In this document: positions 45,582 through 55,668 of the stretch, one piece after another
Layout of the letters: the number at the start of each line of letters is the position of its first letter
How positions within the stretch are numbered: position 1 is the first letter of the stretch
Assembly (NCBI GenBank): GCA_002694745.1
Contig: NZMY01000002.1
Span: forward strand, 124,001-188,000
DNA length: 64,000 nt
Reading direction: 5' to 3'
Source of the DNA: Croceicoccus sp.
GTDB taxonomy: Bacteria; Pseudomonadota; Alphaproteobacteria; Sphingomonadales; Sphingomonadaceae
Position numbers and translations under genes: made by a program
The notes under the pieces: generated by a model
The model's input: only the letters and a program-made list of their open reading frames with translations
What the model was told of the DNA's origin: nothing
The model's database searches: none

Positions 45582-46928
45582 TTGAGCCATCACAATCCGC
45601 CTTCCCCCCGCCGTTTCATGCCGGGCGCCCCGCTGACGGGAAGACTTCGCGTTCCGGGCGACAAGTCGATCAGCCATCGCTCCCTGATGTTCGGGGCACT
45701 GGCCGTCGGACGCACCACCGCGCGCGGCTTGCTTGAGGGCGAGGACGTGCTGGCCACCGCCGCGGCGCTGCGCGCGATGGGCGCGGCCATAAAGCGGCAG
45801 GACGACGGCACATGGAACATCGACGGCGTAGGTGTCGGCGCGCTGCTTCAGCCAGAGACAGCGCTCGACATGGGCAATTCCGGGACCTCGACGCGGCTGC
45901 TGATGGGTCTGGTCGCCAGCCATCCGGTCACCGCGACGTTTACCGGCGACGCCAGCCTGTCGCGCCGCCCGATGGGCCGGGTCATCGATCCGCTCTCGCA
46001 GATGGGCGCCGATTTCACCGCCAGCCCCGGCGGCCGCCTGCCGCTCACCATGCGCGGCGCCTCGCCCGCCGTGCCGATCGAATATCGCCTGCCGGTCGCA
46101 TCGGCCCAGGTAAAGAGCGCCGTTCTGCTAGCGGGCCTGAACTCGCCGGGTATCACGCGGGTGATCGAACCCGTGCCGACACGCGACCATACCGAGCGTA
46201 TGCTGACAGGCTTCGGGGCGCAGCTGACCGTGGACGAGAACGGGGGCGAGCGGATCATCGAGCTGCATGGCCAGGCCGAACTGCGCCCGCAGGACATCGT
46301 CGTACCGGGCGATCCTTCCAGCGCCGCCTTCTTTGCGGTCGCCGCGTTGATCGTGCCGGGGTCGGATCTGGTGATCGAGAACGTGGGCCTCAACCCGACG
46401 CGCGCGGCGCTGTTCACCGTGCTGCGCCAGATGGGCGGACACATCGAGGAACTGGACCGCCGCGAGGTAGGCGGCGAGCCGGTGGCCGATCTGCGCGTGC
46501 GCCATTCCGCCTTGACCGGCGTGGACGTCGATCCCGCCCTCGCCCCGGCCATGATCGACGAGTTTCCGGTGCTGTTCGTCGCCGCCTCGCTGGCGGCGGG
46601 GCGTACGGTGACCAGCGGCCTCGACGAATTGCGCGTGAAGGAATCCGACCGGCTGGCGGCGATGGCGACGGCACTGACCGCCGCCGGTGCCCGCGTCGAG
46701 GAACGCGAGGACGGTCTGGTGATCGAAGGAACGGGCGGCGATCCGCTGAACGGTACGCAGGGCGCGCCCGTCACCACCCATCTCGATCACCGCATCGCCA
46801 TGAGCATGGCGGTCGCGGGGCTCGCCAGCCGGTACGGCGTCGAGGTTGATGACACCGCCCCGATCGCGACGAGCTTTCCGAATTTCACGGCCTTGCTCAG
46901 CCAGGCGCAGGAAACGGCCCCGGCATGA
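45582..46928 (+). CDS. aroA: 3-phosphoshikimate 1-carboxyvinyltransferase (EPSP synthase)
   Basis: 448 residues from TTG 45582 (preceded by AAAAGGG), which keeps the common N-terminal lead PRRF-MPGAPLTG; ATG 45618 is the alternative. Motifs: VPGDKSISHRSLMFGALA, DMGNSGTSTRLLMG, SLSRRPMGRVIDPL, KSAVLLAGL and LRVKESDRLAAM. It joins PEP to shikimate-3-phosphate. Alanine-containing GNSGTSTR (not the usual GNAGT) points to the class II-like group of alphaproteobacteria. It overlaps the small gene after it. Confidence 0.96.
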   Translation: MSHHNPPSPRRFMPGAPLTGRLRVPGDKSISHRSLMFGALAVGRTTARGLLEGEDVLATAAALRAMGAAIKRQDDGTWNIDGVGVGALLQPETALDMGNSGTSTRLLMGLVASHPVTATFTGDASLSRRPMGRVIDPLSQMGADFTASPGGRLPLTMRGASPAVPIEYRLPVASAQVKSAVLLAGLNSPGITRVIEPVPTRDHTERMLTGFGAQLTVDENGGERIIELHGQAELRPQDIVVPGDPSSAAFFAVAALIVPGSDLVIENVGLNPTRAALFTVLRQMGGHIEELDRREVGGEPVADLRVRHSALTGVDVDPALAPAMIDEFPVLFVAASLAAGRTVTSGLDELRVKESDRLAAMATALTAAGARVEEREDGLVIEGTGGDPLNGTQGAPVTTHLDHRIAMSMAVAGLASRYGVEVDDTAPIATSFPNFTALLSQAQETAPA

Positions 46929-47179
46929 TTCCGATCGACTGGCCCACCATGGTCGGGTTTGGGGGGATGGGCTGCATCATCTGGGCCTATTGGTATATCA
47001 CCGCCAATGACCAGCCCAATCCCTTCGTCCAGCACGGCGTGAACCTTGCAGGCGCGGCCTTGCTGACGATCTCGCTGCTGTATCATCTCAACCTCGCCTC
47101 CCTAGTGCTCGAGGGTTTCTGGGCCAGCATCGCGATCTGGGGACTTTGGAAAGCCTTCAGGAAGGGGAAGCACGCATGA
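46925..47179 (+). CDS. Small membrane protein (CBU_0592-like)
   Basis: 84 residues and three predicted helices (about 9-25, 36-55, 60-78): WPTMVGFGGMGCIIWAYW, NLAGAALLTISLLYHLN, FWASIAIWGLWKAF. It resembles the small CBU_0592-like membrane family of unknown role. It overlaps aroA and cmk by 4 bp each, so it is tightly held between two biosynthetic genes. Confidence 0.75.
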   Translation: MIPIDWPTMVGFGGMGCIIWAYWYITANDQPNPFVQHGVNLAGAALLTISLLYHLNLASLVLEGFWASIAIWGLWKAFRKGKHA

Positions 47180-47805
47180 TCATCGCCGTCGACGGTCCGA
47201 CCGCCAGCGGAAAGGGCACCATCGCCAAGGGGCTTGGCCGGCATTTCGGGCTGCCGGTGCTCGATACCGGTCTGCTTTACCGTGCGGTCGGCTTGCAGAC
47301 CCGCGTCATGGGCCTTGACCCCGACGATCCGATCGACGCCGCGCGGGCGGCCAGCTTTCCCGATTCGCTGCTGCAGGAACCGGATCTTCGCTCGGTCGCA
47401 TGCGGTGCGCTGGCCTCGCGCGTGTCGGTGCACAAGCGGGTGCGTGCGGCTCTGCTGGAACGGCAGCGCCAGTTCGCCGCGCGGCCCGGCGGCGCGGTAC
47501 TGGACGGACGCGACATTGGAACGGTGATCGCGCCCCACGCGGACGTAAAGCTGTTCGTGACCGCCAGCATCGAGGCGCGGGCCCGCCGCCGTCATGCTGA
47601 GAGCCGGGACCGCGGCGAAACCCTTACGCTCGAACAGGTCATGGACGATCTTGCCAAGCGCGACGAGCGTGACCGCAATCGCGCCGAAGCCCCGCTTCTG
47701 CAGGCGGAGGATGCCTTCCTGATCGACAATAGCGACATGAGCGTGTCGGAGGCGCTGGAGCATGCGATCTCCATCGTCGAAAAGGCCAGGCAGCAGAAAG
47801 GCTGA
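47176..47805 (+). CDS. cmk: Cytidylate kinase
   Basis: 209 residues from ATG 47176. P-loop GPTASGKGT (about 8-16), LDTGLLYRAVG and DGRDIGTVIAPHADVKLFV are the CMP-kinase signatures, and RDRNRAEAPLLQAEDAFLID the lid and C-terminal part. It phosphorylates CMP and dCMP. aroA-cmk-rpsA is a common order, and rpsA does follow here after a lipoprotein gene. Confidence 0.97.
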   Translation: MIIAVDGPTASGKGTIAKGLGRHFGLPVLDTGLLYRAVGLQTRVMGLDPDDPIDAARAASFPDSLLQEPDLRSVACGALASRVSVHKRVRAALLERQRQFAARPGGAVLDGRDIGTVIAPHADVKLFVTASIEARARRRHAESRDRGETLTLEQVMDDLAKRDERDRNRAEAPLLQAEDAFLIDNSDMSVSEALEHAISIVEKARQQKG

Positions 47806-47927
47806 CCATTTTTGCCGGATGCACACGCCCGGCAGTGCCAGACTTTGTCGGAACAATCGGGTCATCGATTCCGTTCTTCTGTTCAGAGAACCGCTCGGGT
47901 TCACCGAAGCAAAAGGGAATCATCCAT

Positions 47928-48560
47928 ATGAATCGTCGTAGCCTTACCCTCGCCGCGGGCGCACTCGCGCTTGCCCTGTCCGCCTGTTCGCAGGAACCGG
48001 AAGCCGAAGCCGATGTCGATGCGACCGCAAGCGCCGACGGCATGCAGAACCCGGTCGCAGCCGACATGGATGCCAAGGTCATGGCGGCGCTCGATCAATG
48101 CATGGCGGTCGAACCCAGTTGCGGCATGGGCACGCCGGCCGGCTATCTCGTCTTCCCCGACGTGACGGAAGTCGCGCTGGGCGTTGGCGGTGCGGGCGGC
48201 GATGGCGCCCTCGTCCAGAACGGCGAGATCGTGAGCTATTGGCGCATGGGCGAAGGCAGCATCGGCCTGCAGGCCGGTATCGAGGCCGCCTCCTATGTCT
48301 TCAAGGTCAATGACCCGGCGACCCTGCAGCAGTACACCGACAGCGGCGAATGGAGCATTGGCGCGGGCGCAGGCCTGACCATCGCCACCGCAGACGCCAG
48401 CGCACAGGGCGACAGCGAGGAATCGCAGGCCTATGTCTTCAACGCAGAGGGTCTGATGGCGGATGTCTCCATCGACGCGATGAAGATCTGGCGCACCGAC
48501 GAGATGTCGACCGGCGGCAATGCCAGCACGGACATGACGACCACCGACACCACCGACTGA
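47928..48560 (+). CDS. SYLF/YSC84-type lipoprotein
   Basis: 210 residues from ATG 47928 with AAAGGGA upstream. The lipobox LSAC ends the signal peptide (Cys about 20). An acidic linker precedes a SYLF-like domain (PDVTEVALGVGGAGGDGALV, WSIGAGAGLTIATAD, AYVFNAEGLMADVSIDAMKIW). SYLF domains bind lipids. A Thr/Asp-rich tail closes it. It interrupts the usual cmk-rpsA neighbourhood and ends at its own hairpin, so it is probably a separate unit. Confidence 0.85.
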   Translation: MNRRSLTLAAGALALALSACSQEPEAEADVDATASADGMQNPVAADMDAKVMAALDQCMAVEPSCGMGTPAGYLVFPDVTEVALGVGGAGGDGALVQNGEIVSYWRMGEGSIGLQAGIEAASYVFKVNDPATLQQYTDSGEWSIGAGAGLTIATADASAQGDSEESQAYVFNAEGLMADVSIDAMKIWRTDEMSTGGNASTDMTTTDTTD

Positions 48561-48574
48561 TCGTTTAAATGAAA

Positions 48575-48620
48575 CCGCTGCCGCCCCGGACGAATCAGGT
48601 CCGGGTCGGCAGCGGGCTTT
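48575..48620 (+). terminator. Terminator-like hairpin after the SYLF lipoprotein
   Basis: CCGCTGCCG (48575-48583) pairs with CGGCAGCGG (48607-48615) and the inner CCCGGAC with GTCCGGG, followed by GCTTT, a weak U-tract. Confidence 0.7.
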
Positions 48621-48898
48621 CGGTTTCCACGACCCGTTTCAACTTGCTTTTCCCGCCGATCTGGCTTAACCGCGCGCCCGTCCGACGGGTTTGACCGCCC
48701 GGTCGGTGGCAGACGCGGTACTGACCGTTTCCACCATCCTCCACACGGTTTGGCTCTTCGGATATTCGCAGGCGCATTCGGCCCTGCGGATGGTTCGGCC
48801 CTTTTTGGCCCGCCTATGCAATGGTGCGGATGGCGGAAGAAAGACCGGCGGAAAAACCGCCCGGCCGGAAAAAACGATTGAACGGGAATACAATCCTA
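48621..48898 (+). promoter_or_regulatory. rpsA leader region
   Basis: About 280 bp with no gene. It must hold the rpsA promoter and 5' leader. A G+C-rich stretch GGCGGAAAAACCGCCCGGCC near 48847 can fold just before the start and could serve S1 autoregulation, but no known leader consensus was recognised. Confidence 0.35.
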
Positions 48899-50608
<1,710 letters not shown>

Positions 50609-50685
50609 GCCGAAGGGGCGGCGGCGCAAGTACGCTTGCGCCGTCCTGCCCCAAGGCCGGCCGGCGGTGGCCTTGGCCACCGTTC

Positions 50686-50714
50686 GACGTCACGGGATTT
50701 ACTCCCGTGACGTC
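50686..50714. repeat. 12-bp inverted repeat after rpsA
   Basis: GACGTCACGGGA and its complement flank a 5-nt loop 77 bases past the rpsA stop, with no U-tract. It could protect the rpsA mRNA 3' end or be part of a two-hairpin terminator with the next structure. Confidence 0.6.
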
Positions 50715-50736
50715 CAAACCTGCCATCAAACACATG

Positions 50737-50770
50737 AAAGGCCCGCCCGGACATCCGCGGCGGGCCTTTT
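50737..50770 (+). terminator. Terminator of rpsA
   Basis: AAAGGCCCGCC pairs with GGCGGGCCTTT across an 11-nt loop that can itself pair; the right arm merges into a short T-run. Confidence 0.85.
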
Positions 50771-50815
50771 GCTTTGGTTAATAGGCCACTACATCAGGCA
50801 GCGAAGGAGCCTGCC

Positions 50816-51574
50816 ATGATCGAAGTTCACCAGTTTCCCTGCCTATCCGACAATTACGGCTATCTGCTGCATGACACGGAAAGCGGCGAAACGGTCTGCA
50901 TCGATACGCCCGATGCAGACGCCTATCTGCGCGAAGCCGACCACAAGGGGTGGCGGATCACCCAGATCTGGAACACGCACTGGCACCCCGATCATGCGGG
51001 CGGGAACAAGGACATCAAGGCCGCGACCGGCTGCGTCATCGTCGCCCCCAAGGCGGAGGCCCCGCAAATCGATGCCATCGATCGCACCGTGGCGGGGGGC
51101 GATTCGGTATCGATCGGCTCGCATCAGGCCAGCGTGATCGACGTAGGCGGTCATACGAAAGGCCACATCACCTATCACCTGCCCGATGCCGGTATTGCCT
51201 TCGTCGGGGACAGCGTCTTCGCGCTCGGCTGCGGCCGCATGTTCGAAGGCACCGCAGACCAGTTCTGGGCAAGCCTGAAAAGGATCAAGGCGCTGCCCGA
51301 TGACACGCTGCTGTACTGCGCACACGAATATACCGCGGCCAATGCCCGCTTCGCGCTTCACGCGGATCCGGAAAACGAGGCATTGGCACAATATGCCGAC
51401 GAGGTTGCGGAACGTCGCGATCGGGACCTACCTACCGTCCCCACACGGCTGGAGCGTGAGCTGGCGGCCAATCCCTTTCTGCGCGCCGACGATCCCGACA
51501 TGCAGGCGCGCTGGGGCGGCGGGGATGCGGTTGCGACATTCGCGGCCCTGCGCACCGCCAAGGACAATTTCTGA
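50816..51574 (+). CDS. gloB: Hydroxyacylglutathione hydrolase (glyoxalase II)
   Basis: 252 residues from ATG 50816 (AAGGAG upstream). Metallo-beta-lactamase fold with THWHPDHAGG (about 57-66), DVGGHTKGHITYH, FVGDSVFALGCGR and YCAHEYT, so the binuclear metal site is complete. The C-terminal NPFLRADDPDM is the glutathione-binding end. It splits S-lactoylglutathione in methylglyoxal detoxification. A GrpB-family gene follows 12 bp later. Confidence 0.95.
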   Translation: MIEVHQFPCLSDNYGYLLHDTESGETVCIDTPDADAYLREADHKGWRITQIWNTHWHPDHAGGNKDIKAATGCVIVAPKAEAPQIDAIDRTVAGGDSVSIGSHQASVIDVGGHTKGHITYHLPDAGIAFVGDSVFALGCGRMFEGTADQFWASLKRIKALPDDTLLYCAHEYTAANARFALHADPENEALAQYADEVAERRDRDLPTVPTRLERELAANPFLRADDPDMQARWGGGDAVATFAALRTAKDNF

Positions 51575-51586
51575 GGTCTATCGTCC

Positions 51587-52081
51587 GTGGACGCGGATGA
51601 CGCCATCTTTCGCCTGGCTCCGGACCATGACCGGGCGCGCGCCGATGCCGAACAGCTCTATCGCAGCGTATCGCAGCGCCTGATCCGCCTGCTCCCGACA
51701 GGAAGCGAGATCATGCATGTCGGCGCGACTGCCATTGCCGATTGCCTTACGAAGGGCGACCTCGACGTCATGGTCCGCGTCGACGCGGAAGAGTTCAGCG
51801 AAGCGGAGCTGGCGCTTGCCAGCCCGTTCGCACGCGGCCCGTCGGACCGGACGGAGGATTTCGCCAGCTTCGAAGACAGGACAGCCGTTCCCCCGCTAGG
51901 CATCCAGCTTGTTGCAAAAGGCGGCGCCTTGGACGTGTTCGAGCGGTTCCGGGACCGGCTGAACGCCAGCCCTGCCCTGCTGCGCGAATATAATGCGCTG
52001 AAACGCCAGCACGACGGTGAGCCAATGGACGCCTATCGCAGCGCCAAGGACCGGTTCATCATCCGAACGCTGCGTTACTGA
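51587..52081 (+). CDS. GrpB-family protein (nucleotidyltransferase fold)
   Basis: 164 residues from GTG 51587. The GrpB/UPF0157 pattern is seen in IMHVGATAIADCLTKGDLDVMVRV, a nucleotidyltransferase-like GS-x-D-x-D arrangement, and the C-terminal RDRLNASPALLREYNALKRQH...YRSAKDRFI. Function is unknown. A small 10-bp direct repeat (TATCGCAGCG) near 51660 is in frame. Confidence 0.85.
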   Translation: MDADDAIFRLAPDHDRARADAEQLYRSVSQRLIRLLPTGSEIMHVGATAIADCLTKGDLDVMVRVDAEEFSEAELALASPFARGPSDRTEDFASFEDRTAVPPLGIQLVAKGGALDVFERFRDRLNASPALLREYNALKRQHDGEPMDAYRSAKDRFIIRTLRY

Positions 52082-52098
52082 TCGGCGTGCCCACGCAC

Positions 52099-52126
52099 AA
52101 AAAACCCCGCACGAAGCGGGGCTTTT
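52099..52126. terminator. Bidirectional terminator between grpB-like gene and atpF
   Basis: CCCCGC-ACGAA-GCGGGG with six A on one side and TTTT on the other; it serves the ATP synthase operon on the minus strand and the gloB-grpB unit on the plus strand. Confidence 0.9.
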
Positions 52127-52148
52127 CGTATCGATGTGCGTGCTGTGA

Positions 52149-52736
52149 TCAGATCGACCCGATCGCTTGGTCGACAAGGGTCTTGTCGGCATCCGCGCCA
52201 TAGTTCTTGGCGATAAGATCCGCAGACGCCGCAGCCGAAGCCTGCGCGGCGCGAATGCGAAGTTCTTCCATCACCCCGCGTTCGGCAGCGGCGATCTTTT
52301 CTTCGGCCATCTTCTCGCGGCGAGCGACCATGGCGGTCGCGTCGGTTTCCGCCTTCGCGACGATGGCGCCCGCCTCGGTCCGCGCGTGATCGAGCATCGC
52401 GGCCGCGTCCTTTTCGGCATTGGCGATCTTGTCCGCATATTCCTTGCGCAGCGCCTCGGCCTCGGAGCGGAGCCGCTTGGCTTCCTCGAGCTGGTTCTTG
52501 ATCTCGGCGATGCGCGCATCCAGCCCGCCCGCGATCTTCTTGTGCGCCTTGGCATAGAAGAATGCGATCGCCAGCAGCACGATCATGGCAGAACTGACGA
52601 CCGCGGCCGGCGGGGCAATGCCCAGCAGCGCGGGTTCGACGTGATGTTCCTCGGTCATGCCCTCGGCTGAGGCGGCATGATCCAGTTGCTCCTCGACAGC
52701 CTGCGAGGCGGGCGGGAGAGCGGTCTCGGCAGCCAT
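52149..52736 (-). CDS. atpF: ATP synthase F0 subunit b
   Basis: 195 residues. One membrane helix (about 45-65, VVSSAMIVLLAIAFFYA) and a long amphipathic helix (to about 160) form the peripheral stalk. The N-terminus has about 45 extra polar residues before the helix, rich in Glu and His (EGMTEEHHVEPALLG), longer than in E. coli. It overlaps the b' gene by one base and is the last F0 gene. Confidence 0.93.
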   Translation of the reverse strand: MAAETALPPASQAVEEQLDHAASAEGMTEEHHVEPALLGIAPPAAVVSSAMIVLLAIAFFYAKAHKKIAGGLDARIAEIKNQLEEAKRLRSEAEALRKEYADKIANAEKDAAAMLDHARTEAGAIVAKAETDATAMVARREKMAEEKIAAAERGVMEELRIRAAQASAAASADLIAKNYGADADKTLVDQAIGSI

Positions 52737-53224
52737 CAGGCGAGCTCCTTCCTGACCGCCGTGCGGGCGGCGGTATCATCGACCGTCAGACCGGCGACGC
52801 GCGCCACGATCGACTGGGTCGCCTCGGCGGCAATGGTCTCGATCTCGGCGGCGGCCTTTTCGCGCGCTTCGGCGATACGGGCCTCGGCGGTTTCAAGCTT
52901 GGCATCGAAGCCCTTCTGGGCAGTTGCCAGCTTTGCTTCGGTCTCGGCTGCAGCCTTGGCCTTGGCCTCGGCAATCAGTTCCTGCGCCTTTGCGCGATTT
53001 TCATTCTCGCGCACGCGCCAGGCTTCTTCCTGCTCGTCGGCGGCCTTGCGGGCGGCTTCGGCAGCGGAAAGATCGTCGGCGATCTGCTTGTCGCGCATCG
53101 CGACGGTATCCATCACCTTGGGCACCATGCCACGGCCGATGACGAAATAGGTCAGGCCGAAAAAGATCAGCAACCAGAAGACCTGGCTCGCATAGGTTGC
53201 GGCTAGCTGGGATATCTGTGGCAT
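52736..53224 (-). CDS. atpG: ATP synthase F0 subunit b'
   Basis: 162 residues: MPQISQLAATYASQVFWLLIFFGLTYFVIGRGMVPKV gives the N-terminal helix, then a continuous Ala/Glu/Lys-rich coiled coil. Alphaproteobacteria, like cyanobacteria and chloroplasts, use a b-b' heterodimer; this is the divergent copy. Order here is a - c - b' - b. Confidence 0.92.
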   Translation of the reverse strand: MPQISQLAATYASQVFWLLIFFGLTYFVIGRGMVPKVMDTVAMRDKQIADDLSAAEAARKAADEQEEAWRVRENENRAKAQELIAEAKAKAAAETEAKLATAQKGFDAKLETAEARIAEAREKAAAEIETIAAEATQSIVARVAGLTVDDTAARTAVRKELA

Positions 53225-53301
53225 GGCAGGGCCCTAAAGACGGATCAAATTCTGTTCGCCCGGCCGCGTCATGCGACCGGGCGAATATTCAGTTCGTTCG
53301 A

Positions 53302-53529
53302 TCAGGCGACGAAGATCAGGATCATCGCGACGACGAACGAAAGCAGGCCCAGAAGCTCGGCACCGGCGAAGCCGATGAAGAGGCGGCCCTGCTGGCCGTC
53401 GGCGGCACCCGGATTGCGCAGCGCACCTTCGAGGAACTTGGCGAAAACGTTACCCACGCCGATCGAGGCGAGGCCCGCACCCAGAGCGGCGAGACCGGCA
53501 CCGAGCAGCTTTGCGGCTTCTGCGTCCAT
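53302..53529 (-). CDS. atpE: ATP synthase F0 subunit c
   Basis: 75 residues, two helices. Helix 1 contains GAGLAALGAGLASIGVG, the glycine-rich face; the RNPG-type loop is ALRNPGAADGQQGRL; helix 2 carries the proton-carrying Glu in GFAGAELLGLLSFV (about residue 57). No sodium-type ligand set is obvious, so protons are the expected ion. Confidence 0.97.
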   Translation of the reverse strand: MDAEAAKLLGAGLAALGAGLASIGVGNVFAKFLEGALRNPGAADGQQGRLFIGFAGAELLGLLSFVVAMILIFVA

Positions 53530-53571
53530 TTCAAAAACTCCTTTGGAAAACTGTATTGGATGATGGAAGGA

Positions 53572-54357
53572 TCAGTGAAGATTTTCGGCGTCGTTCAGAT
53601 AGACGCTGGTCAGCAGGGCGAACACATAGGCCTGGATCCCGGCAACCAGGATTTCCAGCGCGCAGATGCCCACCATGAGAATGAAGCTGGGAATACCGGC
53701 CAGCGCGAAGATGCCCGCGCTGTAGTTACCCGAACCGATTACGAAGCTGGAAAGCACTTCCAGCAGCACGTGCCCCGCCATCATGGCCACGAACAGACGC
53801 AGGCCGAGGCTGAAGGGACGTACCATGAAGCTGATCAGTTCGACCACGAAGATCACGGGGATCATGGGAACCGGCGTGCCATGCGGCACGAACAGCGAGA
53901 AGAAGTGCAGCCCGTGCTTGGCAAAGCCGACAATCAGCACGATCGCGAAGGAGATGATCGCCAGCACGCCGGTGACGGTGAAATGGCTGGTGAAGGTAAA
54001 GGGATGCAGCCCGATGACGCCCAGCGGCAACAGGCCGAGGATATTGGCGAACAGGATGAACATGAACAGCGAGAAGATATAGGGCACGTATTTGCGCCCG
54101 GCCGTGCCGATGTTCGCTTCCAGCATGTCGTCGATGAAGCCGGTGAAGCTTTCGACCATCATCTGCCAGCGGCCCGGCACCAATTGGCGCTTCATGCCGC
54201 CGGCGACGAACGCCCAGAGCACGATGACCGAAATCGCCATCCACAGCGCGCTATTGGTGAAAGCAATGTTATAGCCGCCGATAGCCCACGCGTCCGAGCC
54301 GAACATCGGCTCGATCGTGAACTGGTGCATCGGATCGACCTTGGCTTCGCTTGCCAC
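53572..54357 (-). CDS. atpB: ATP synthase F0 subunit a
   Basis: 261 residues from GTG 54357 (VASEAKVDPMHQFTIEP), the usual sphingomonad N-terminus; ATG 54330 would drop it. The essential Arg lies in SLGLRLFVAMMAGHVLLE, and LFANILGLLPLG and the C-terminal IQAYVFALLTSVYLNDA helix complete the channel. It carries protons past the c ring. Confidence 0.95.
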   Translation of the reverse strand: MASEAKVDPMHQFTIEPMFGSDAWAIGGYNIAFTNSALWMAISVIVLWAFVAGGMKRQLVPGRWQMMVESFTGFIDDMLEANIGTAGRKYVPYIFSLFMFILFANILGLLPLGVIGLHPFTFTSHFTVTGVLAIISFAIVLIVGFAKHGLHFFSLFVPHGTPVPMIPVIFVVELISFMVRPFSLGLRLFVAMMAGHVLLEVLSSFVIGSGNYSAGIFALAGIPSFILMVGICALEILVAGIQAYVFALLTSVYLNDAENLH

Positions 54358-54481
54358 TTGCTGATAATCCCTATTGCCCCAAGGAAACGAAACCGCTCCC
54401 CGGTCCCGAAGACCCATGGCCCTTTTGCAGAAAGACGCCCTTCCGTGAACCCCCGTCGGGCATTCGCCCGCATGGGAAGAT

Positions 54482-54799
54482 TCAGTCAGAGCGCCGGTTT
54501 GCGAGCCGGATAATGTTCCTGAAGGCGACGACAATCCCTAGTGCGAGCATCACCAACAGACCCCAGGGCGACGTATCCGCGAATCGGTCGATAACCAGAC
54601 CGATCAGCGCACCGCCGACAAGACCACCCAGCAAATCCGCCAGCACGCGCGAGCCCATACGATAATTCTCGTCGGTTCCCTGCACCTGCGGCTTGTTCCG
54701 CGCCGTTTCCCGCTCTCGCGCGGCTTTCAGCCGTTCGTCGAGCGTTTCGATACGCCTGTCTTCGCCAAGTGGCTCTCGTCCGGACCGCTCGTCATTCAT
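54482..54799 (-). CDS. atpI: ATP synthase protein I (AtpI/AtpZ type)
   Basis: 105 residues from ATG 54799. A charged N-terminal half (RIETLDERLKAARERETARNK) precedes two helices (LADLLGGLVGGALIGLVIDRF and WGLLVMLALGIVVAF). AtpI helps assemble the c ring or carries magnesium. It leads the F0 operon. Confidence 0.9.
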   Translation of the reverse strand: MNDERSGREPLGEDRRIETLDERLKAARERETARNKPQVQGTDENYRMGSRVLADLLGGLVGGALIGLVIDRFADTSPWGLLVMLALGIVVAFRNIIRLANRRSD

Positions 54800-54977
54800 G
54801 TCAGGCTCCCGTGAAGGCCCCGACATGCGTGGCAAAGCTGCCCGTCAAGGGCGCGGCCCCTTTAGGAAAGGGGTCTGGCCAAGTCAACACGGCGGTGGCG
54901 GCCTTTTGTCGTATCCTTGTCGCCCAGGCGATAAAGGTCCGGTTGACCGAACCGCGGACAAGCCTCTTCTGTCGTGA

Positions 54978-55385
54978 TCAGCCTACCGAGGGACAGCGCG
55001 GATCGAGCCGGGCCGGACCCGATCCGCGGGTCTGCCAGCTGCCATCGGGCGCCTGGTATTTCTCGCCCGGAGCGGTGCGCGCGATGAGGATGCAGCCTTG
55101 CGCGAACGCGAATTCCTCGATCGTCACCCCTTCGGCGCGCGCCTTGTCGGCATAGCTGGCCTTGCGGCGTATGTTGAGGTCGTCGACCAGCTTGCGCAGC
55201 GACGGGTCGGGAGAGCCGACGATGCCGAGATAGCCGTCTATCTTCTCGCCAATCGCACCATTGGCGCGCGCGGAAGCATAGGCGGGATCGCGCTGCACGG
55301 CCTGGGCGGGCATGACGGTCATCGCTGCGGCGGCAATCGCGACCATCGCGGTTCCGGCGACGGATTGAAGCTTTGAAAAGGCCAT
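54978..55385 (-). CDS. ydbL: YdbL family (DUF1318) periplasmic protein
   Basis: 135 residues. A signal peptide ends near AQA-V (about 29). The DUF1318 core is AYASARANGAIGEKIDGYLG and DLNIRRKASYADKARAEGVTIEEFAFAQG. It is the third gene of the YdbH-YnbE-YdbL set, its ATG touching the YnbE stop. In E. coli this set supports phospholipid transport between the two membranes. Confidence 0.92.
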   Translation of the reverse strand: MAFSKLQSVAGTAMVAIAAAAMTVMPAQAVQRDPAYASARANGAIGEKIDGYLGIVGSPDPSLRKLVDDLNIRRKASYADKARAEGVTIEEFAFAQGCILIARTAPGEKYQAPDGSWQTRGSGPARLDPRCPSVG

Positions 55386-55603
55386 CAGAAAATCTCCGGA
55401 TTATCTTCTATGTTCTGTTCGGCAGAGTCCACCAGCCGGTAAAGCACTTCCTGCTTTATATTGATATTGAGCTCGATGACGATCGCATCGTTGGGCGCGT
55501 TCACATTGACACAGGCCATCAGCGGACCGGCGCATAGCATGGCCAGCGCGATATTGCGCAATTCGGGCCATGAACCTCCATCGTCATCCTTTGCTCCGAA
55601 CAT
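55385..55603 (-). CDS. ynbE: YnbE family lipoprotein
   Basis: 72 residues from ATG 55603, chosen for its AGGGG ribosome site and near-family length. The alternative ATG 55672, which gives 95 residues and a 4-bp overlap with ydbH, is also possible. Lipobox LMAC is followed by VNVNAPNDAIVIELNINIKQEVLYRL, the conserved core. YnbE is an outer-membrane lipoprotein thought to extend the YdbH groove to the outer membrane. Confidence 0.88.
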   Translation of the reverse strand: MFGAKDDDGGSWPELRNIALAMLCAGPLMACVNVNAPNDAIVIELNINIKQEVLYRLVDSAEQNIEDNPEIF

Positions 55604-55668
55604 GGCACCCCTGCTCCCGAGGGCGGCCCGGGGCAAAGCCAATCCATTCAACTCTGGTCTGGCACGGT

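Noticed and set aside
45348-45923. N-terminal extension of the FYDLN-acid protein
   Set aside because: The upstream frame is antisense to aroA and its promoter region; the family starts at MVKPEWG.
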